Notes: generated by a model not told the origin, from the sequence alone. DNA of 64,000 bases from Geobacter sp. (GCA_009886125.1 VFJK01000018.1:1-64000), one strand, 5' to 3'. Counted from the first letter of the stretch, positions 15,684 to 25,514 are shown. A program made the numbers and translations.

Positions 15684-17111
15684 TCAGAGATTGAAGCAGA
15701 CAAACTTGATATTCGTCATCTCCTCCATCGCAAACCTGATCCCTTCACGTCCCAGCCCGCTCTCCTTGTTGCCACCGTACGGCATATGGTCGACGCGGAA
15801 AGTCGGCACGTCATTGATGATGACGCCACCGACATCAAGACGCTTTACTGCCTGAAAAGCCTTGTTGATATTATTGGTATAGATACCGGCCTGGAGGCCG
15901 TACACTGAAGCATCAGCCATATCAAGCGCTTCCTCGAAGCTGTCGAACGGGACGATCGAGACAATCGGCGCGAAGACCTCGGAACACATCACCTGCATAT
16001 CAGGTGTGACCCCGGTCAGGATCGTCGGCTCAAGGCAGTTGCCGATCCGATTGCCGCCGGTCTCGATCTTCGCTCCGAGACCTTTTGCTTCTTCAAGCCA
16101 GTCAAGTGCCCGCTGAAGTTCGACATTGCTGATCATCGGGCCGATATCGCACCTGCGGTCCATCGGGTCACCGACAATCAGCTGCCCGGTTGCGGCGACA
16201 AATTTTGCCAGGAATTCATCATACAGTCTCCGGTGCACAAAGATGCGCTGCACCGATATGCATACCTGTCCCGAGTTGGCGAAACTTCCCATGACGCAGC
16301 GGGGAATTGCCTTGGACAGATCTGCGTCTTCATCGATGATGGTCGGGGAGTTGGACCCCAGCTCAAGGGTGACCCGTTTGAGCCCGGCAAGAGCTTTTAT
16401 GCCGCGCCCGACCGCCGGGCTGCCGGTAAAGGTTATCATGGCCAGCCGTTCGTCCTGCACAAGCTGATTCCCGACCACTTTCCCGCTGCCGATAACGACA
16501 TTCATCACTCCGGCCGGGAGTCCGGCCTCTTCCAGCAGTTCTGCCATCTTGAGCAGAGAGAGCGGTGTTTTCGTTGCCGGCTTTACTACCAGGGAATTGC
16601 CTGCGGCAATCGCCGGGGCAACCTTGTGGGCAACCAGGTTCATCGGGAAGTTGAACGGCGTTATCGCGCCGATGACTCCGATCGGAACCCGAAGATAAAA
16701 GCCGAAGCGTCCGGCAGATACCGGTGAGGCATCCATCGGTATGACTTCCCCATGCTCATTGCGGGCTTCGAGAGAGGCAAACCGGAAGGTTTCGGCGGTT
16801 CGCTCAGCTTCCGCCAGCGCATACTTCCAGGACTTTCCGGCTTCGCGGGCAATAATCCCGGCGATCTCCTCCTTGTCCCGGAGCATGAATCCGGCAGTTT
16901 TTTCAAGTATCTCTGCACGTTGCCATGCCGGCAGGGCAGCGTTTACCTTGAACCCTTTCTGTGCAGCTGCCACAGCCTTTTCCACAAGCTCGGCGGTGGC
17001 CTCCGGAACGGTCCCGATCAACGTATCATCAAAAGGGTTCAGGACTTCGATGCCTGCAAGGTCATCACCTGTCCATTCACCGCCGATCAGCACCCTGTAA
17101 CGTTTAGCCAT
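15684..17111 (-). CDS. NAD(P)-dependent aldehyde dehydrogenase
   Basis: I use the ATG at 17111, which has GGGAGGA upstream and gives a normal 475-residue length; the open frame extends about 97 residues further without family sequence. The protein has the conserved Asn in ITPFNFPMNLVAHK, the catalytic Glu in LELGSNSP (a Ser replaces the usual second Gly), and the catalytic Cys in NSGQVCISVQR. It ends ESGLGREGIRFAMEEMT. It oxidises an aldehyde to the acid in the cytoplasm. The nearest subfamily by feel is the lactaldehyde/glyceraldehyde-phosphate group. The substrate is not determined by sequence. Confidence 0.9.
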   Translation of the reverse strand: MAKRYRVLIGGEWTGDDLAGIEVLNPFDDTLIGTVPEATAELVEKAVAAAQKGFKVNAALPAWQRAEILEKTAGFMLRDKEEIAGIIAREAGKSWKYALAEAERTAETFRFASLEARNEHGEVIPMDASPVSAGRFGFYLRVPIGVIGAITPFNFPMNLVAHKVAPAIAAGNSLVVKPATKTPLSLLKMAELLEEAGLPAGVMNVVIGSGKVVGNQLVQDERLAMITFTGSPAVGRGIKALAGLKRVTLELGSNSPTIIDEDADLSKAIPRCVMGSFANSGQVCISVQRIFVHRRLYDEFLAKFVAATGQLIVGDPMDRRCDIGPMISNVELQRALDWLEEAKGLGAKIETGGNRIGNCLEPTILTGVTPDMQVMCSEVFAPIVSIVPFDSFEEALDMADASVYGLQAGIYTNNINKAFQAVKRLDVGGVIINDVPTFRVDHMPYGGNKESGLGREGIRFAMEEMTNIKFVCFNL

Positions 17112-17235
17112 ACATCCTCCCTTAATGATATCTGCTTGCCAACAGCTTGAACAATATATTACATTGAGCCCCTCATCATCAACAATTAAACTATTGTCTG
17201 TGACCGTCCATCTTCTCCCTGTGTCGGGAACCACT

Positions 17236-18132
17236 ATGCACCCTCCGGTTGTAGCCATCAAGGCAGATGTGGATACATATGAAGGTACCCGCGATAACGT
17301 CCCGCGTCTGCTCGACATTTTCGAGCATTTCGGGATCAGGGCGACATTCTTCTTTTCGATGGGTCCTGACAATTCAGGAAAGGCTGTACGACGGATCTTC
17401 ATGCAGAAAGGTTTTCTGAGGAAGGCGATCCGGACCAGGGGGTTGTCATCGTGCAGCCTCAGATCAATGCTGTACGGAACGCTCCTCCCCGCTCCGCTGA
17501 TTGCCGCGTCATTCCCTGAGATCCTGCTTGAAACAGAGAGAAGAGGCCATGAGACAGGGATTCATAGCTGGGATCATGTCAAGTGGCAGGATCTTCTCCC
17601 CTGGCTGCCAAAGCCGGTTACCGCCATGGAGCTTGGCAAGGCAGGGAGCCAGTTCGAAAAAATATTCGGAAGACGGGCCCGGAGCAGTGCTGCTCCGGGG
17701 TGGATCGTCTCGAAGGACTCTCTGGAAGTGCAGGATGCGATGGCCCTTCAATACTGCAGCGACAGCCGCGGGAGTTACCCGTATTATCCGGTCATGGGCG
17801 GAAGAAGGTTTCGTACGCTGCAGATCCCGACAACGTGGCCGACTCTGGACGAACTTTTCGGCGAAGACGGGATATCGTCTGAAGCTGTTATCGATCATTA
17901 TCTCTCCCTGTTGCGCTCCGGCCTCAATGTGCATAACATTCATGCCGAGATGGAGGGGGGAATCCAGTCTGAGCTGTTAATTGCCCTGCTGGAGAAGCTG
18001 ACAGCGGCGGGAGTACGCTTCGTGACTCTCTCAGAGGCTGCGGAGGAGTTCGGTTCATCGTCTCCTGACTGCGCAGTCGGGATGGGTGAACTGCCGGGGA
18101 GAGGGGGAACGGTTGCCATACAGCGATTGTGA
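17236..18132 (+). CDS. ArnD-like polysaccharide deacetylase family protein
   Basis: From the ATG at 17236 the 298-residue protein starts MHPPVVAIKADVDTYEG, with the family's first metal Asp in the DVD motif, then RATFFFSMGPDNSGKA, as in ArnD-type NodB domains. A second metal site is visible as HETGIHSWDHVKW. ArnD removes the formyl group from undecaprenyl-phosphate-Ara4FN during lipid A modification. No other arn genes are nearby, so the exact substrate is uncertain. The SD is weak and the frame is open upstream to 17125, so the start is a judgement. It overlaps the next gene by 47 nt. Confidence 0.8.
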   Translation: MHPPVVAIKADVDTYEGTRDNVPRLLDIFEHFGIRATFFFSMGPDNSGKAVRRIFMQKGFLRKAIRTRGLSSCSLRSMLYGTLLPAPLIAASFPEILLETERRGHETGIHSWDHVKWQDLLPWLPKPVTAMELGKAGSQFEKIFGRRARSSAAPGWIVSKDSLEVQDAMALQYCSDSRGSYPYYPVMGGRRFRTLQIPTTWPTLDELFGEDGISSEAVIDHYLSLLRSGLNVHNIHAEMEGGIQSELLIALLEKLTAAGVRFVTLSEAAEEFGSSSPDCAVGMGELPGRGGTVAIQRL

Positions 18133-18376
18133 CAATGCAGCGATCTTTGAGCCGAAAGTCAGGTTCTTCAGGGTGGGCCGCCGTGACCTGGTATATCTCA
18201 AATTTGTTCTTGAAGCGTACGAAGGTATGTCGACCCTTTCCACCGTGGAACCGAAAGGGGTTATTGTCAGGCTTTCGGTCCCTTCCGGATTTGAAGAGGA
18301 TATGCGGAAAATCATAGGCGAGTTGTCCAGGGAAATACCTCTTACTGAAGTCGAGTTCGAGCAGGGAGAGCACTGA
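18086..18376 (+). CDS. DUF4911 family protein
   Basis: The recognisable part is FVLEAYEGMSTLSTVEPKG followed by VIVRLSVPSGFEEDM and an IIGELSREIPL helix, which matches the short DUF4911 domain. The listed start is a GTG that gives 96 residues and overlaps the deacetylase gene by 47 nt; a later start is possible. It ends one base before the tldD start codon, so it sits tightly within a deacetylase-DUF4911-tldD operon. Function unknown; small cytoplasmic protein. Confidence 0.7.
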   Translation: MNCRGEGERLPYSDCDNAAIFEPKVRFFRVGRRDLVYLKFVLEAYEGMSTLSTVEPKGVIVRLSVPSGFEEDMRKIIGELSREIPLTEVEFEQGEH

Positions 18377-18377
18377 A

Positions 18378-19760
18378 ATGCTAGAAGGGATGAATACCAA
18401 AGCCATACTCAGGAAGGCGCTTGCAGCCGGCGGCGAGTTTGCCGAGATCTACCTGGAGGAGGGCTGCTCTACACAGATCATTGCCGAGGACGGCAGGGTC
18501 GAAAAGGTCCTCGCTATCTCCGACAGAGGGGTCAGTATCCGCGTCATCAGCGATTTCAGGACTGCATTCGGTTATACCAACGAGGTGACTGAAAGAGCTC
18601 TCCTTGAACTTGCCGAGTCTGTCAGCAGGGGGGTAAAAAACGGGCTTTTCGGGCAGGCTGTCGTTACAGCTTCGCGCTCTGTCGCTGCTGCCGAGTCGAT
18701 ACGGCTCCATCCATCCTCTATCCCGCTTGAAAGCAAGGTTGCGATTGTCGTTGAAGCGGAGAAAGCTGCCCGGGGGTTTTCACCATCAGTCCGTCAGGCA
18801 ATGGCGGTGTATCGTGACGGAGTGGCAAAGATCCAGGTGGTGAACTCTCTCGGCGAGTTTGTCGAGAGCGGCAGGATCGGGACGATGTTCGCGTCGCAGG
18901 TCGTGGCGGAGGATTCAGGAGTCCTACAGACCGGGTATGAGTCAGCCGGTGCCTGCCGCGGATTCGAGCTGTTTGACGAAAAGAGTGCTGTGGATATTGC
19001 CCTTGCTGCTGCCGGTCGAGCGGTGATGATGCTGAAGGCGGACCGGGTCCGCGGCGGGAGGATGCCGGTTGTCCTCTCATCGGAAGCTGGCGGGACAATG
19101 GTCCATGAGGCTATCGGTCATGGACTTGAGGCGGATCTTGTCCAGGGTGGTATCTCTGTCTACCGGGGGAGGATCGGCGAGCTGGTCGCTTCAAAGCTGG
19201 TAACGGTGATAGATGATGCGACACTGCCGTATGCCCGGGGCTCTTTTCCATTTGACAGCGAAGGGGTTCCGGGACAAAAAAACGTCCTGGTCGAAAACGG
19301 GATCTTGAAAGGGTATCTCTATGATCGACTGACGGCGATGAAGGACGGAGTCGCCTCCACCGGCAACGGTCGTCGGGAGTCATATCATGCCCGGCCGATC
19401 GTCCGGATGACGAATACCTTGATTGCTCCCGGCACGACTCCACCCGGCGATATCGTCAAAACTGTCCCGAACGGGCTTTTCGTCAGGAAGATGGGGGGCG
19501 GGCAGGTGAATACGGTGACCGGTGAGTTTATGTTCGAAGTCTCGGAAGGGTATCTGATCAAAAACGGCTTCGTCTGCGAACCGGTGAGAGGTGCCACTCT
19601 TACGGGGAACGGTCCGGATGTCCTGAAGAGCATCATGATGGTCGGAACAGATCTCGGATTCGGCATAGGGACCTGCGGAAAAGACGGGCAGGGTGTTCCG
19701 GTCGCCGATGCACAGCCCACGCTTTTGATCAGCGAGATGACAGTAGGCGGTGCGGTCTAG
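18378..19760 (+). CDS. tldD: TldD/PmbA-family metalloprotease, TldD type
   Basis: The 460-residue protein carries the TldD zinc-binding motif MVHEAIGHGLEADLV (HExxxH), the third ligand coming from a downstream Cys in this family. The N-terminal EIYLEEGCSTQIIAEDGRVE segment is also typical. TldD pairs with TldE (PmbA) to degrade unfolded peptides and mature some modified peptides. No tldE is next to it, though a partner may lie elsewhere. The ATG at 18378 follows the DUF4911 stop almost directly, with AGGGAGAG upstream; an in-frame ATG at 18390 is an alternative. Confidence 0.93.
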   Translation: MLEGMNTKAILRKALAAGGEFAEIYLEEGCSTQIIAEDGRVEKVLAISDRGVSIRVISDFRTAFGYTNEVTERALLELAESVSRGVKNGLFGQAVVTASRSVAAAESIRLHPSSIPLESKVAIVVEAEKAARGFSPSVRQAMAVYRDGVAKIQVVNSLGEFVESGRIGTMFASQVVAEDSGVLQTGYESAGACRGFELFDEKSAVDIALAAAGRAVMMLKADRVRGGRMPVVLSSEAGGTMVHEAIGHGLEADLVQGGISVYRGRIGELVASKLVTVIDDATLPYARGSFPFDSEGVPGQKNVLVENGILKGYLYDRLTAMKDGVASTGNGRRESYHARPIVRMTNTLIAPGTTPPGDIVKTVPNGLFVRKMGGGQVNTVTGEFMFEVSEGYLIKNGFVCEPVRGATLTGNGPDVLKSIMMVGTDLGFGIGTCGKDGQGVPVADAQPTLLISEMTVGGAV

Positions 19761-19831
19761 CCGGATGGGCCTGTACCTTGCATACACCGGTGTGCAGTTA
19801 CGGCACGAGATGTAATCCTCAGGAGCTTTTT

Positions 19832-21880
19832 TTGTCACATAAGAAAGTCGCCATAAATCCGGTAGATATCCTTGACTCGCTACGGTCGTACTCGTTCACC
19901 GCTCCGTTCACTCTTGCTATTTTCTCACAGGGTGAAGGGGTGATCGCAAAGAACATATCGTCCGGGCAGCTGTGCGGCATCTGCGGCGCAACAGCAGAGT
20001 GCGGTAAAAGCTGTACTCTGCCGGTTGACGATCTTGTCCGTGAGGCTCTTGCCAGAGTGGTGCCGGTGATCGGCCGCTGCCCGCTCGGGCTGCTCGGCTT
20101 TGCTATCCGCTTTCCGGATCCTGCGATGTCGAACAGGTGCCTCATCGCCTGGGGGGTAAGGACCAGCTCCATAAATCTTTTTTATCTTGAGAGTATGAGC
20201 AGGTCTACCGGCATAAAACCTTTTACGATCCTTGACCGTCTAGGGAGCCTTCCTGTTGTCGAACTGGATGATGTCCGTGAAACAGCGGACAGGGTACACC
20301 GCATACTCCCTTCGATCCTCAGTTCGAATGTCCACAATCATGTCCTTGAAGCAACAGTATCCCGCCTTAACTCTGTCGTCGGCATCTCGACACAGCTCGA
20401 CCGGGGGAAGAACCTGGATGAAGTCATTTCACTTCTCAGTGAATCATTCGGGGTGCTTTTCGACTGTCAGCAGATCGCCGTCGCTATTTCCGGGCACGAA
20501 GGCGAGTCTTTTTCAGTCAGGGGGACCTGGGGGCTGCCGTCTGATCTGGGGCAGACGTCAAGTGTTCTTATGCACAAGCTGATGGAGGAGAATCCGGGGG
20601 AACGGGCGCCCCGGCTCATAGCGGAGACGGGCGAATTTTTCCAGACTCTCGGAGCGCAGAGCGCCACATTTTTACCCCTGATGGCAGGGACTGAACTGCT
20701 TGGCTGCATACTCCTGCCGGATCTGGAACTTCAGCCCCGGGACGCACTGCTTGCAGAGATTTTGACCGGAAGGGCTGCATCACGCCTGATGCAGCTCAGG
20801 AACGAGGCGAATCACTACTCGGGCTCTTCTCTTCCGGCACGGCTGATCGCCATGACAAACTCCATGCTTGAGGTCAGGAGTGTTGAAGAGCTGTACTCCC
20901 GCATTCTGAGCACTGCTGCGGAGTTTCTCGGGGCATCTGCCGGTTCGCTCATGATCTTTGATGAGTCAGGGTACTCGTTGAGGATCGTTGCTTCCCTCGG
21001 GCTGAATGAACAGATATCTAAAAGCCTGTCTATCAAGATCGGAGAGGGTATCGCGGGAAAGGTCGCAGCCACCGGTTCGCCGATAGTCGTGAATGACATC
21101 GAGACGGACAGCCGGGTCGCCACGACAAACAGGCCGCGGTACCGGACAAAATCATTTATCTGTATTCCGTTCTGGCAGGATCAGAAGATCATCGGGGTCC
21201 TGAACCTCTCCGACAAGGAGGGGAATGATATCTTTACCGAGAGTGATCTTCAGCTTCTGGCCCTCCTGCTAGGTCAGGCCGGAATGGTGATGGAGCGGAC
21301 GCAGTCGCGGCAGCAGACGGAGATGCTGATACATCTCTCGGCAGTAGATTCGGCGACAAACCTCTACAACCGTAGTTTTCTCGATAAGAGGCTGAGCGAA
21401 GAGGTGAACAGGAGTCAGAGGCAGGACCTCAAGTTTACGGTTGTCCTGGTCGAACTCGACCACCTGAATCTGTATGCGTCGATCTGCGGATCGGCGGCAG
21501 CTTCTGCCGCCATCAAAAAGACCGTCGCAGCGATCACCCGCTCTGCCCGGCAGATGGATGTTGTCTGCAGTTTCAACAGTGAGACCTTCTGCATCATTCT
21601 CCCGGGGACGATCAAGACCGACGCTGTTCCGGTGACTGACCGGATACGGAAAGCAACAGCACGGATGAAGATTCCCGGGGTGGACAGCCTCCCTTCAGGG
21701 AAACTCTCTGCGAGTATCGGGCTTGCCATGTATCCTGATGATGGCGATAGCAGTGACGGACTTCTTGCCGCAGCAGCTGAAGCGCTGTTCAAGGCAAAGG
21801 CTGAAGGGCGCGACTGTGTCGTCCTGCATGAGCCGCCCCCTGAAAACGAGGACTCGATCCAGACGGTAGCAGCCTCCTGA
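19832..21880 (+). CDS. GAF-domain protein with degenerate GGDEF domain
   Basis: I start at the TTG at 19832, because AGGAG lies 6 nt upstream; a TTG at 19778 lacks an SD. The product has 682 residues. The N-terminal region has a cysteine cluster (C48, C51, C57, C61) that could hold a metal centre. A GAF-like region and then a clear GAF domain (GEGIAGKVAATGSPIVVNDI) follow. The C-terminal fold starts DSATNLYNRSFLDKRL, as in diguanylate cyclases, but the GGDEF signature reads CSFNSETFCIILP, so both glycines and the Asp are lost. It is probably a cyclic-di-GMP-pathway relative without cyclase activity, acting as a sensor or binding partner. Confidence 0.85.
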   Translation: MSHKKVAINPVDILDSLRSYSFTAPFTLAIFSQGEGVIAKNISSGQLCGICGATAECGKSCTLPVDDLVREALARVVPVIGRCPLGLLGFAIRFPDPAMSNRCLIAWGVRTSSINLFYLESMSRSTGIKPFTILDRLGSLPVVELDDVRETADRVHRILPSILSSNVHNHVLEATVSRLNSVVGISTQLDRGKNLDEVISLLSESFGVLFDCQQIAVAISGHEGESFSVRGTWGLPSDLGQTSSVLMHKLMEENPGERAPRLIAETGEFFQTLGAQSATFLPLMAGTELLGCILLPDLELQPRDALLAEILTGRAASRLMQLRNEANHYSGSSLPARLIAMTNSMLEVRSVEELYSRILSTAAEFLGASAGSLMIFDESGYSLRIVASLGLNEQISKSLSIKIGEGIAGKVAATGSPIVVNDIETDSRVATTNRPRYRTKSFICIPFWQDQKIIGVLNLSDKEGNDIFTESDLQLLALLLGQAGMVMERTQSRQQTEMLIHLSAVDSATNLYNRSFLDKRLSEEVNRSQRQDLKFTVVLVELDHLNLYASICGSAAASAAIKKTVAAITRSARQMDVVCSFNSETFCIILPGTIKTDAVPVTDRIRKATARMKIPGVDSLPSGKLSASIGLAMYPDDGDSSDGLLAAAAEALFKAKAEGRDCVVLHEPPPENEDSIQTVAAS

Positions 21881-21883
21881 AAA

Positions 21884-21917
21884 TAAAAAAGGCCGTCGAG
21901 AGATTCGACGGCCTTTT
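21884..21917. terminator. Bidirectional rho-independent terminator
   Basis: GGCCGTCGA and TCGACGGCC pair perfectly (21891-21913) between an A tract and TTTT, between the convergent GAF/GGDEF and cyclophilin genes. Confidence 0.88.
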
Positions 21918-21940
21918 GCAATAGCTCCGAGCAGACGCTG

Positions 21941-22453
21941 TCAGAGCGCGCTTGCTTTGGTTATGAACACCGCTTCAACCGGCACATCGGCATGACCTGC
22001 CTTGTTGCCTGTCTTGACAGCCTTTATCGCTTCGACAGTCTCCATACCCTCAACGACCTGCCCGAAAACAGCATACCCGTAATCTTCCGGTCTTTTCCCT
22101 TTGTAGTCCAGGAAGGCGTTGTCAGCGATATTGATGAAAAACTGCGAGGTCGCACTGTCCACAACCGCTGTACGGGCCATTGCCAGAGTCCCTGTCAGGT
22201 TCTTCAGGCCGTTTGCCGCTTCATTCTTGATGGCGAATTTTGTCTTTTTCGGCTGCATATTCTCATCCATTCCGCCACCCTGGATCATGAATCCGTTGAT
22301 AACGCGGTGGAAAATCAGCCCGTCATAGTGTCCTTCAGCAACGTAATTGAGGAAGTTCTTCACCGAAATAGGTGCTTTCTCCTTGAAAAGTTCGATGGTG
22401 ATGTTTCCTTTCGAGGTCTCCAACAGTACGCGAGGGTTCGGTTCGCTGCTCAT
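21941..22453 (-). CDS. Cyclophilin-type peptidyl-prolyl isomerase
   Basis: A 170-residue cyclophilin. It has the core blocks YDGLIFHRVINGFMIQGGG, GTLAMARTAVVDSATSQFFI and the YAVFGQVVEGMETVEAI end. The FHR motif carries the catalytic Arg and SQFFI the substrate-binding Phe. No signal peptide is visible, so it is the cytoplasmic (PpiB-like) type, a general folding catalyst. AAGGAG lies 7 nt before the ATG. Single gene. Confidence 0.95.
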   Translation of the reverse strand: MSSEPNPRVLLETSKGNITIELFKEKAPISVKNFLNYVAEGHYDGLIFHRVINGFMIQGGGMDENMQPKKTKFAIKNEAANGLKNLTGTLAMARTAVVDSATSQFFINIADNAFLDYKGKRPEDYGYAVFGQVVEGMETVEAIKAVKTGNKAGHADVPVEAVFITKASAL

Positions 22454-22588
22454 ACATGCTCCTTTGCAGATAAAATTTCCCTACTATTACCACAAACCGA
22501 CCGGCAAAGTCTATATCGAGGTTTACAGCGGGCAGCTGCTGATATATCCTTTTATGGTTTTGGCTGTCAATCCATCTGGAGATAACCG

Positions 22589-24073
22589 ATGAAAAAATTA
22601 CTGATAACAGCGGCACTCCTTGTATCAGCGTCGCAGCTTTACGCGGAAGGCCTTGCAGAGAGGGTCAAGGAACATACGTTCCCAAACGGGCTGAAGCTTC
22701 TGATGGTGGAGCGCCATACTTCGCCCACAGTGGCGGCCTGGATACGCTTCAAGGTCGGCAGCGTCGATGAGCGGAGTGACGAGCGGGGGCTGGCCCATCT
22801 TCTGGAGCATATGCTTTTCAAGGGGACGAAAACCCTCGGTACGACAGACTTTGGCAGGGAGAAACCGCTTCTCGATAAAATAGAGGCAGTTGCGCAGCAG
22901 CTGATGGACGAAAAGGCAAAGCGGGCGAAAGGTGATACTGTCCGTATCGCCCGTCTTGAAAAAGATCTGACTGATCTTGAAAAAGAGGCCGGGAAGTATG
23001 TCGTAAAAGAGGAGTTTGCCCAGATCTACAACCGTAACGGCGGCGCGAACTACAACGCCTACACCAGCAAGGACGGGACAACGTATCTGATCAGTCTCCC
23101 TTCCAATAAGCTGGAACTATGGGCGGCCATAGAGTCGGACCGGATGCAGAACGCCGTGCTGAGGGAGTTTTACACGGAACGTTCAGTCGTCATGGAAGAG
23201 CGGCGGCGCTCGTATGAGGCCGAGCCGGAGGGGAAGCTCTGGGAGACTTTCCTCGCCAGTTCGTTCAATGCCCACCCGATGGGACAGCCGGTTATCGGCT
23301 GGATGTCGGATATTGAAAACCTCTCCCGGACCAAGGCTGAAATCTTCCTGAAGCGCTATTATGCACCCAATAATGCGATCATTGCGATTGTCGGTGATAT
23401 CGATCCGGAGAAGACCATAGCGCTGGTCGAGCGCTACTTCGGCCAGATCCCGCCGGGGACGCCTGTCCCTCCGGTGGCTGTCTTGGAGCCGGAGCAGCAG
23501 GGTGAAAAGAGGATAGAAGTTGTCGGCGATGCAGGCGCAGAGCTGATGATCGGCTATCACAAGCCGACCCTTCCCCATCGGGACGATCTGGTTTTTGATG
23601 TGATCGATATGATCCTCTCTGACGGCAGGACCTCACGGCTCCATAAGAAACTGGTGGTGGAAAAACAGCTGGTCACCGGAGTCGGGGCGTTCACGGCGCC
23701 GGGGCACCGTTATCCGAATCTTTTCATTATCAGCGGAACGCCGCGCGAGCCGCACACGGTTAAAGAGGTGGAAGAAGCGATCTATGCGGAGCTGGAAAAA
23801 CTCAAAAACGAGCCGGTGACAGCCCGGGAGCTGCAACAGGTCCTGAACAAGCTCGAGTTTGAAGAGGCGCGGCAGATGACCTCCATTGGGGGCCTGGCGC
23901 GGAATCTGACCGAATATGAAGCGATTGCCGGCAGTTGGCGCTATCTCATCGAGCATCGTAAGGAGGTTACCGGCGTGACGCCGGAGGATATTCAGCGGGT
24001 GGCCCGGAAATATCTGACCAGGGAGAACAGGGTCGTCGGATTCATCACCAAGCAGGAGGTGGCCAAACCATGA
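22589..24073 (+). CDS. M16-family zinc metallopeptidase, catalytic subunit
   Basis: The 494-residue protein has a signal peptide (MKKLLITAALLVSASQLYAE) and then the inverted zinc motif HLLEHMLFKGT with H70, E73 and H74. The third ligand Glu is in WAAIESDRM about 90 residues on. A charged, coiled-coil-like insertion (about residues 95-135) sits between them. It is a periplasmic peptidase of the PqqL/YmxG type. The next gene overlaps by ATGA and encodes a second M16 protein without the zinc site, so the pair probably forms a heterodimer. GGAG lies before the ATG. Confidence 0.93.
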   Translation: MKKLLITAALLVSASQLYAEGLAERVKEHTFPNGLKLLMVERHTSPTVAAWIRFKVGSVDERSDERGLAHLLEHMLFKGTKTLGTTDFGREKPLLDKIEAVAQQLMDEKAKRAKGDTVRIARLEKDLTDLEKEAGKYVVKEEFAQIYNRNGGANYNAYTSKDGTTYLISLPSNKLELWAAIESDRMQNAVLREFYTERSVVMEERRRSYEAEPEGKLWETFLASSFNAHPMGQPVIGWMSDIENLSRTKAEIFLKRYYAPNNAIIAIVGDIDPEKTIALVERYFGQIPPGTPVPPVAVLEPEQQGEKRIEVVGDAGAELMIGYHKPTLPHRDDLVFDVIDMILSDGRTSRLHKKLVVEKQLVTGVGAFTAPGHRYPNLFIISGTPREPHTVKEVEEAIYAELEKLKNEPVTARELQQVLNKLEFEEARQMTSIGGLARNLTEYEAIAGSWRYLIEHRKEVTGVTPEDIQRVARKYLTRENRVVGFITKQEVAKP

Positions 24074-25491
24074 AACTGCGATCCTTTATTCTTGCCGGTA
24101 TCGTCTCGCTCCTGGCGCTGACAGCCTGTTCTACTCCTCAAAAAGCGGTTGTCGACCCCCGCGGGCTGACTTTCGCCCCACTCAATTTTACCCTGCCGAA
24201 GAGTGATCATCTGACCCTCAAGAACGGGATGAAGGTCTATCTCCTGGAAGATCACGAACTTCCCATTGTTAACATGACGGCCCTCATCGCCACCGGTACT
24301 ATCTATGAACCGGCGGCGCTGACCGGCCTTGGCGGGCTGACCGGGGTCATGCTCCGCAGCGGCGGAATCGAGTCGCTCAAGCCCGATCAGCTTGATGCCG
24401 AGCTGGAGTTCATGGCCTCGGGGATAGAATCCGGTATCAGCGAGGATTCAGGCACCGTCTCCCTGAGCACCCTGACAAAAAATCTCGACCGGACTCTGCA
24501 GCTTTTTGCCGACGTCATCATGAAGCCGGGGTTTGATCAATCCCGTTTGAATCTGACTATCAACAATACCAAAGAGTCGATACGCCGCCAGAACGACGAT
24601 CCGAAGGGGATTGCCGGCCGCGAGTACCGCAGTGCTCTCTATGCCGATCACCCGCTTGGCCGTGTAGCAACCCTTGAGTCGGTCTCAAAAATCTCCCGCG
24701 ACGAGATGATCAGTTTCCACCGGCGCTATTTCAGCCCAAAGGCGGTCATTCTTTCAGTCAGTGGTGATTTCAACCGGGCAGAAATTATTGGGAAACTGGA
24801 AAAGCTGTTTGGCGGCTGGCAAGCTGAAACCGGGAAACTCCCCGCAGTCAGCACTCCGGACACTACTCCGAAAAAACAGACGCTGCTGGCCAGAAAACAG
24901 GTGAGCCAGTCGGTTATCCGCATGGGAAGCCTGGGTATCGACAAAAATAATCCCGATCAGTATGCAGTCAGGGTCATGGATTACATCCTCGGCGGCGGTT
25001 TTACCTCGCGCTTGACCCAGGAGGTCCGCTCCAATCAGGGGCTTGCCTATCATGCCGGCAGCCGCTTCGACATCGGCCGACGTTTCCCTGGCATCTTCTC
25101 GGCCGAGACCGAGACCAAAGCGGGCTCCACCGTCAAAGCGATCAAGCTGATTGAAGAGATCATTGCCGGCATGACCAAGGAGCAAGTTAGCGAAGAAGAG
25201 CTGAAACAGGCGAAGGAGTCGATCATCAACTCCTTCATCTTCGGCTTTACCATGGCCAATTCAATTGTCACCCAGCAGGCGCGACTTGATTATTACGGTT
25301 TCCCCGAAGGCTACCTGGAGAATTTCCGTGATAACATCGCCAAAGTGAGTAGAGAAGATGTCTTGGGGGTGGCAAAAAAATATCTGCATCCGGAAGCTCT
25401 GACCATCATGGTGGTCGGCGATGACAGTAAATTCGACCAGCCGCTCTCGACTCTGGGCGAGGTGAGGGAGATCAAGCTGGAAACAAAATAA
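24070..25491 (+). CDS. M16-family peptidase-like lipoprotein, non-catalytic partner
   Basis: The 473-residue protein begins with a lipoprotein signal (SLLALTACSTPQ). At the place where the active partner has HxxEH it reads GLGGLTGVMLRSGG, so it cannot bind catalytic zinc. It keeps the rest of the M16 fold, including the second-half block YILGGGFTSRLTQEVRSNQG and its Arg. Many M16 peptidases pair an active half with such a substrate-binding half. The 4-nt overlap with the upstream gene supports a one-to-one pair in the envelope. Confidence 0.92.
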   Translation: MKLRSFILAGIVSLLALTACSTPQKAVVDPRGLTFAPLNFTLPKSDHLTLKNGMKVYLLEDHELPIVNMTALIATGTIYEPAALTGLGGLTGVMLRSGGIESLKPDQLDAELEFMASGIESGISEDSGTVSLSTLTKNLDRTLQLFADVIMKPGFDQSRLNLTINNTKESIRRQNDDPKGIAGREYRSALYADHPLGRVATLESVSKISRDEMISFHRRYFSPKAVILSVSGDFNRAEIIGKLEKLFGGWQAETGKLPAVSTPDTTPKKQTLLARKQVSQSVIRMGSLGIDKNNPDQYAVRVMDYILGGGFTSRLTQEVRSNQGLAYHAGSRFDIGRRFPGIFSAETETKAGSTVKAIKLIEEIIAGMTKEQVSEEELKQAKESIINSFIFGFTMANSIVTQQARLDYYGFPEGYLENFRDNIAKVSREDVLGVAKKYLHPEALTIMVVGDDSKFDQPLSTLGEVREIKLETK

Positions 25492-25514
25492 CACCGAGGA
25501 ATAAGGGGGTCTTT

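Noticed and set aside
15684-17402. Aldehyde dehydrogenase extended by about 97 residues
   Set aside because: The extension has no family sequence and the ATG at 17111 has a strong SD and gives the normal length.
19778-19831. Longer N-terminus for the GAF/GGDEF protein from a TTG at 19778
   Set aside because: No SD at that position, while the TTG at 19832 has AGGAG at proper spacing.
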